Below, piece after piece: positions 58,472-64,000 of a stretch of 64,000 bases of DNA. This stretch comes from Bathymodiolus brooksi (Eukaryota; Mollusca; Bivalvia; Mytilida; Modiolidae): contig OY804589.1 in the NCBI GenBank assembly GCA_963680875.1, positions 22,278,413-22,342,412 on the forward strand. The letters run 5' to 3'. The position numbers and the translations under genes are program-made. The notes under the pieces were generated by a model. The model was not told the origin of the DNA. It ran no database searches and saw only the letters and a program-made list of their open reading frames with translations. Within the stretch, counting starts at the first letter, position 1. Every line of letters begins with the position of its first letter.

Positions 58472-61400
58472 GCTTGACGGAGGAGACTATCTATGACTGA
58501 TGGAGGAGACTATCCATGACTGATGGAGGAGACTATCTATGACTGACGGAGGAGACTATCTATGACTGACGAAGGAGACTATCTATGACTGACGGAGGAG
58601 ACTATCTATTACTGACGGAGGAGACTATCTATGACTGATGGAGGAGACTATCCATGACTGACGAAGGAGACTATCTATGACTGACGGAGGAGACTATCTA
58701 TGACTGACGGAGGAGACTATCTATGACTGACGGAGGAGACTATCTATGACTGACGGAGGAGACTATCTATGACTGGTGGAGGAGACTATCTATGACTGAC
58801 GGAGGAGACTATCTATGACTGATGGAGGAGACTATCTATGACTGACGGAGGAGACTATCTATGACTGACGAAGGAGACTATCTATGACTGACGGAGGAGT
58901 CTATCTATGACTGACGAAGGAGACTATCCATGACTGACGGAGGAGACAATCTATGACTGACGGAGGAGACTATCTATGACTGACGAAGGAGACTATCTAT
59001 GATTGACGGAGGAGACTATCTATGACTGACGGAGGAGACTATCTATGACTGACGAAGGAGACTATCTATGATTGACGGAGGAGACTATCTATGACTGACG
59101 GAGGAGACTATCTATGACTGATTGAGGAGACTATCTATGACTGACGGAGGAGACTATCTATGACTGACGGAGGAGACTATCTATGACTGATGCAGGAGAC
59201 TATCCATGACTGATGGAGGAGACTATCTATGACTGACGGAGGAGACTATCTATGACTGATGGAGGAGACTATCTATGATTGACGTCTGAGACGATCTATG
59301 ACTGACGGAGAAGACTATCTATGACTGACGGAGGAGACTATCTATGACTGACGGAGGAGACTATCTATGACTGATGGAGGAGACTATCTATGACTGACGG
59401 AGGAGACTATATATGACTGATGGAGGAGACTATCTATGACTGATGGAGGAGACTATCTATGATTGACGGAGGAGAATATCTATGACTGACGGAGGAGACT
59501 ATCTATGACTGATGGAGGAGACTATCTATGATTGACGTCTGAGACGATCTATGACTGACGGAGAAGACTATCTATGACTGACGGAGGAGACTATCTATGA
59601 CTGACGGAGGAGACTATCTATGACTGATGGAGGAGACTATCTATGACTGACGGAGGAGACTATATATGACTGATGGAGGAGACTATCTATGATTGACGGA
59701 GGAGAATATCTATGACTGACGGAGGCGACTATCTATGACTGATGGAGGAGACTATATATGACTGACGGAGGAGACTATCTATGACTGGTGGAGGAGACTA
59801 TCTATGACTGACGGAGGAGACTATCTATGACTGATGGAGGAGACTATCTATGACTGATGGAGGAGACTATCTATGACTGATGGAGGAGACTATCTATGAC
59901 TGACGGAGGAGACTATCTATGACTGACGGAGGAGACTATCTATGACTGACGAAGGAGACTATCTATGACTGACGGAGGAGTCTATCTATGACTGACGGAG
60001 GAGACTATCTATGACTGACGGAGGAGACTATCTATGACTGACGAAGGAGACTATCTATGACTGACGGAGGAGACTATCTATGACTGACGAGGAGACTATC
60101 TATGACTGACGGAGGAGACTATCTATGACTGACGAAGGAGACTATCTATGACTGACGGAGGAGACTATCTATGACTGATGGAGGAGACTATCTATGACTG
60201 ACGGAGGAGACTATCTATGACTGACGGAGGAGACAATCTATGACTGATGGAGGAGACTATCTATGACTGACGGAGGAGACTATCTATGACTGATGGAGGA
60301 GACTATCTATGACTGACGGAGGAGACTATCTATGACTGACGGAGGAGACTATCTATGACTGATGGAGGAGACTATCTATGACTGATGGAGGAGACTATCT
60401 ATGACTGACGGAGAAGACTATCTATTACTGACGGAGGAGACTATCTATGACTGATGGAGGAGATTATCTATGACTGATGGAGGAGACTATCTATGACTGA
60501 CGGAGGAGACTATCTATTACTGACGGAGGAGACTATCTAGGACTGATGGAGGAGACTATCTATGACTGACGGAGGAGACTATCTATGACTGATGGAGGAG
60601 ACTATCTATGACTGATGGCGGAGACTATCTATTACTGATGGAGGAGACTATCCATGACTGATGGAGGAGACTATCCATGACTGACGAAGGAGACTATCTA
60701 TGACTGACGGAGGAGACTATCTATGACTGACGGAGGAGACTATCTATGACTGACGGAGGAGACTATCTATGATTGGTGGAGGAGACTATCTATGACTGAC
60801 GGAGGAGACTATCTATGACTGATGGAGGCGACTATCTATGACTGACGGAGGAGACTATCTATGACTGATGGAGGAGACTATCTATGACTGACGGAGGAGA
60901 CTATCTATGACTGGTGGAGGAGACTATCTATGACTGACGGAGGAGACTATCTATGACTGACGGAGGAGACTATCTATGACTGACGAAGGAGACTATCTAT
61001 GACTGACGGAGGAGTCTATCTATGACTGACGGAGGAGACTATCCATGACTGACGGAGGAGACTATCTATGACTGACGAAGGAGACTATCTATGATTGACG
61101 GAGGAGACTATCTATGACTGACGGAGGAGACTATCTATGACTGACGGAGGAGACTATCTATGACTGACGGAGGAGACTATCTATGACTGACGGAGGAGAC
61201 TATCTATGACTGATGGAGGAGACTATCTATGACTGACGGAGGAGACTATCTATGACTGACGGAGGAGACTATCTATGACTGATGGAGGAGACTATCCATG
61301 ACTGATGGAGGAGACTATCTATGACTGACGGAGGAGACTATCTATGACTGATGGAGGAGACTATCTATGATTGACGTCTGAGACTATCTATGACTGACGG

Positions 61401-63116
61401 AGGAGACTATCTATGACTGACGGAGGAGACTATGTATGACTGATGGAGGAGACTATCTATGACTGACGGAGGAGACTATCTATGATTGACGGAGGAGACT
61501 ATCTATGACTGATGGAGGAGACTATCCATGACTGATGGAGGAGACTATCTATGACTGACGGAGGAGACTATCTATGACTGACGAAGGAGACTATCTATGA
61601 CTGACGGAGGAGACTATCTATTACTGACGGAGGAGACTATCTATGACTGATGGAGGAGACTATCCATGACTGACGAAGGAGACTATCTATGACTGACGGA
61701 GGAGACTATCTATGACTGACGGAGGAGACTATCTATGACTGACGAAGGAGACTATCTATGACTGACGGAGGAGACTATCTATGACTGATGGAGGAGACTA
61801 TCTATGACTGACGAAGGAGACTATCTATGACTGATGGAGGAGACTGTCTATGACTGACGGAGGAGACTATCTATGACTGTCGGAGGAGACTATCTATGAC
61901 TGATGGAGGAGACTATCTATGACTGATGGAGGAGACTATCTATGACTGACGGAGGAGACTATCTATGACTGACGAAGGAGACTATCTATGACTGACGGAG
62001 GAGACTATCTATGACTGATGGAGGAGACTATCTATGACTGACGGAGGAGACTATCTATGACTGACGGAGGAGACTATCTATGACTGATGGAGGATACTAT
62101 CCATGACTGATGGAGGAGACTATCTATGACTGACGGAGGAGACTATCTATGACTGATGGAGGAGACTATCTATGATTGACGTCTGAGACGATCTATGACT
62201 GACGGAGATGAATATCTATGACTGACGGAGGAGACTATCTATGACTGACGGAGGAGACTATCTATGACTGATGGAGGAGACTATCTATGACTGACGGAGG
62301 AGACTATATATGACTGATGGAGGAGACTATCTATGACTGATGGAGGAGACTATCTATGATTGACGGAGGAGACTATCTATGACTGACGGAGGAGACTATC
62401 TATGACTGATGGAGGAGACTATCTATGACTGACGGAGGAGTCTGTCTATGACAGGTGGAGGAGACTATCTATGACTGATGGAGGAGACTATCTATGACTG
62501 ACGGAGGAGACTATCTATGACTGATGGAGGAGACTATCTATGACTGATGGCGGAGACTATCTATTACTGATGGAGGAGACTATCTATGAGTGACGGAGGA
62601 GACTATCTATGACTGATGGAGGAGACTATCTATGACTGATGGAGGAGACTATCTATGACTGATGGAGGAGACTATCTATGACTGACGGAGGAGACTATCT
62701 ATGACTGACGGAGGAGACTATCTATGATTGATGGAGGAGACTATCTATGACTGATGGAGGAGACTATCTATGACTGATGGAGGAGACTATCTATGACTGA
62801 CGGAGGAGACAATCTATTACTGACGGAGGAGACTATCTATGACTGATAGAGGAAACTACCTATGACTGACGGAGGAGACTATCTATGACTGATGGAGGAG
62901 ACTATCTATTACTGATGGAGGAGACTATCTATGACTGATGGAGGAGACTATCTATGACTGATGGAGGAGACTATCTATGACTGACGGAGGAGACTATCTA
63001 TGACTGACGGAGGAGACTATCTATGACTGACGGAGGAGACTATCTATGACTGACGGAGGAGACTATCTATGACTGACGGAGGAGACTATCTATGACTGAC
63101 GGAGGAGACTATCTAT
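58472..63116. repeat. HOR copy 12 (4,645 bp)
   Basis: Landmarks at 59281, 59534, 61373 and 62178 share the hybrid layout of copy 8. Relative to copy 8 it has lost one unit between 59534 and the G-deletion unit and gained five units between that unit and 61373, so length changes occur in whole units. Confidence 0.83.
60075..60096. other. 22-bp unit: inherited G deletion
   Basis: Same variant as at 47210, now at 60089/60090, 12,879 bp downstream (560 units less 1 bp) and in the same neighbourhood of GACGAAGG and GAGTCTATC units. It was carried by the larger block duplication. Confidence 0.9.
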
Positions 63117-64000
63117 GCTTGACGGAGGAGACTATCTATGACTGATGGAGGAGACTATCCATGACTGATGGAGGAGACTATCTATGACTGACGGAGGAGA
63201 CTATCTATGACTGACGAAGGAGACTATCTATGACTGACGGAGGAGACTATCTATTACTGACGGAGGAGACTATCTATGACTGATGGAGGAGACTATCCAT
63301 GACTGACGAAGGAGACTATCTATGACTGACGGAGGAGACTATCTATGACTGACGGAGGAGACTATCTATGACTGACGGAGGAGACTATCTATGACTGACG
63401 GAGGAGACTATCTATGACTGGTGGAGGAGACTATCTATGACTGACGGAGGAGACTATCTATGACTGATGGAGGAGACTATCTATGACTGACGGAGGAGAC
63501 TATCTATGACTGACGAAGGAGACTATCTATGACTGACGGAGGAGTCTATCTATGACTGACGAAGGAGACTATCCATGACTGACGGAGGAGACTATCTATG
63601 ACTGACGGAGGAGACTATCTATGACTGACGAAGGAGACTATCTATGATTGACGGAGGAGACTATTTATGACTGACGGAGGAGACTATCTATGACTGACGA
63701 AGGAGACTATCTATGATTGACGGAGGAGACTATCTATGACTGACGGAGGAGACTATCTATGACTGATTGAGGAGACTATCTATGACTGACGGAGGAGACT
63801 ATCTATGACTGACGGAGGAGACTATCTATGACTGATGCAGGAGACTATCCATGACTGATGGAGGAGACTATCTATGACTGACGGAGGAGACTATCTATGA
63901 CTGATGGAGGAGACTATCTATGATTGACGTCTGAGACGATCAATGACTGACGGAGAAGACTATCTATGACTGACGGAGGAGACTATCTATGACTGACGGA
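63117..64000. repeat. HOR copy 13, cut by window edge
   Basis: Starts with GCTTGACGG preceded by GAGACTATC. The landmark at 63926 is 809 bp later, as in most copies, and is followed by GACGATCAATG, a private T8A change. The block continues beyond the window. Confidence 0.8.

Larger units (their letters stand above)
6386..61386. other. Shorter hairpin variant units (GACGTCTGAGACT), 16 sites
   Basis: These carry the same GAG-to-TCT change but keep T4 in the next unit, leaving the shorter inverted repeat GTCT-G-AGAC. GACG starts at 6386, 7926, 20666, 24093, 25404, 28923, 30165, 34810, 38260, 41687, 44815, 48379, 50863, 52450, 57717 and 61373. Those at 6386, 7926 and 50863 also lack C13T. A seventeenth, at 19309, reads GACGTCTGACACT and has the inverted repeat broken by a G-to-C change. 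They are the likely precursor state of the longer palindrome. Confidence 0.9.
18412..63935. other. Palindrome-bearing variant units (GACGTCTGAGACG), 33 sites
   Basis: In these units GAG at unit positions 19-21 is replaced by TCT, C13 is T, and T4 of the next unit is G. The result is the perfect inverted repeat CGTCT-G-AGACG, with the AatII-type palindrome GACGTC. GACG starts at 18412, 21471, 22759, 26209, 28026, 29728, 32097, 32350, 34396, 36719, 36972, 37846, 40146, 40399, 41273, 43274, 43527, 44401, 46379, 46632, 49184, 50909, 51162, 52036, 54359, 54612, 56176, 56429, 57303, 59281, 59534, 62178 and 63926. They serve as landmarks for the HOR. Whether a protein recognises them is unknown. Confidence 0.92.
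1..64000. repeat. Giant 23-bp tandem satellite array
   Basis: The entire window is one head-to-tail array of a 23-bp unit. The consensus is GACTATCTATGACT (unit positions 1-14) plus GACGGAGGA (positions 15-23), with GATGG instead of GACGG in a large share of units. Unit 1 begins at base 1 and the last unit is cut at base 64000, giving about 2,783 units; the array continues past both edges. GC is 10-11 of 23 bases and purines 14 of 23 on this strand, with no inverted copies seen. TGA at unit positions 10-12 and 14-16, and TAG twice on the complement, close all six frames within tens of bases, so no coding sequence is present. Substitution variants are common and indels almost absent. This looks like eukaryotic satellite DNA; I do not recognise the monomer, and species and chromosomal location are unknown. 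Confidence 0.98.
17603..64000. repeat. Right array domain: higher-order repeat (HOR) organisation
   Basis: From the first GCTTGACGG unit onward the array is built of long blocks of 23-bp units that themselves repeat. GCTTGACGG starts at 17603, 22548, 27240, 31288, 35910, 39337, 42465, 45570, 50123, 53550, 55367, 58472 and 63117. Spacings are 4945, 4692, 4048, 4622, 3427, 3128, 3105, 4553, 3427, 1817, 3105 and 4645 bp, each a multiple of 23 apart from two intervals short by 1 bp that hold a 1-bp deletion, and one (58472-63117) that also carries such a deletion. Private variants (A2T, T4A, C13T, C13G, A20C, G19C) recur in the same order in successive blocks. This is the organisation expected when blocks, not single monomers, are amplified by unequal exchange. 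No gene is present. Confidence 0.9.

Noticed and set aside
18412..63935. CRE/ATF-type protein-binding sites at TGACGTCT
   Set aside because: The variant differs by one base from TGACGTCA, and the site arose as part of a clustered change better explained by template switching. Nothing else suggests transcriptional regulation.
18412..63935. Rho-independent terminators at CGTCTGAGACG
   Set aside because: The stem is 5 bp with a 1-base centre and no following T-run; it cannot form a terminator hairpin.
1..64000. CRISPR array
   Set aside because: The repeat period is 23 bp with no unique spacers between repeats; neighbouring units are all copies of the same sequence.
1..64000. Repeat-protein gene (coding minisatellite)
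   Set aside because: 23 is not a multiple of 3, and TGA (+ strand) and TAG (- strand) occur twice per unit, so all frames close within tens of bases. Variants that remove one stop do not open long frames.
1..64000. Telomeric repeat, rDNA spacer or simple microsatellite
   Set aside because: The unit is a complex 23-mer with no TTAGGG-like or TTTAGGG-like core and no rRNA sequence. CTATCTAT and GGAGGA inside it hint at short-repeat ancestry but do not extend.
1..64000. G-quadruplex-forming array
   Set aside because: Canonical units have only two GG tracts (GGAGG) separated by about 16 bases from the next pair; GGTGGAGG units have three. Not enough for a convincing prediction.
1..64000. Assembly or polymerase-slippage artefact for the whole array
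   Set aside because: Indels are nearly absent and rare variants recur in long ordered series, which random errors would not produce. Individual exact duplications (for example 6159-9258) could still be artefacts and are flagged as such.

Overview
The whole window lies inside one giant tandem-repeat (satellite/minisatellite) array. The unit is 23 bp: GACTATCTATGACT (unit positions 1-14) followed by GACGGAGGA (positions 15-23). It repeats head to tail, always in the same orientation, from base 1 to base 64000, about 2,783 copies. Both window edges fall inside the array, so its true length and flanks are unknown. I see no protein gene, RNA gene, mobile element, CRISPR array or non-repeat spacer. 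TGA falls twice per unit on the + strand and TAG twice on the - strand, and 23 is not a multiple of 3, so every frame is closed roughly every 27-42 bp in canonical units. An array of this size and uniformity points to eukaryotic satellite heterochromatin (pericentromeric, subtelomeric or a knob-like block), but I do not recognise the monomer and cannot name the organism; the host assignment is inference.

Layout. (1) About 1-17.6 kb is a left domain of loosely ordered variant units (mostly GACGG versus GATGG alternatives) carrying tandem segmental duplications of 460 bp (20 units, 1305-2246), 161 bp (7 units, near 5.5 kb), 1,540 bp (67 units, one of them 22 bp; 6159-9258) and 1,150 bp (50 units, about 13.56-15.88 kb). 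It also holds a dispersed duplication at 3,772 bp distance and a recurring GGTGGAGAAG variant between 11.7 and 16.0 kb. (2) About 17.6-64 kb is a right domain with higher-order repeat (HOR) organisation. A rare variant unit, GCTTGACGG, occurs 13 times, 1.8-4.9 kb apart, and in 10 of 13 cases is followed exactly 809 bp later by a second rare variant containing GACGTCTGAG. HOR copies in the last 30 kb are mosaics of one another. For example 33.77-37.22 kb matches 51.41-54.86 kb with three mismatches by my line-by-line reading.

How it works together. Unit-level substitutions label a history of unequal exchange and block duplication. The 23-bp phase is almost never broken: the phase at the end of the window is explained by exactly six 1-bp deletions, representing perhaps three original events. 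The HOR domain has its own private variants, including a unit in which clustered changes create the perfect inverted repeat CGTCT-G-AGACG, a signature of template-switch mutation. These features, rather than any gene, are what is notable in this window.
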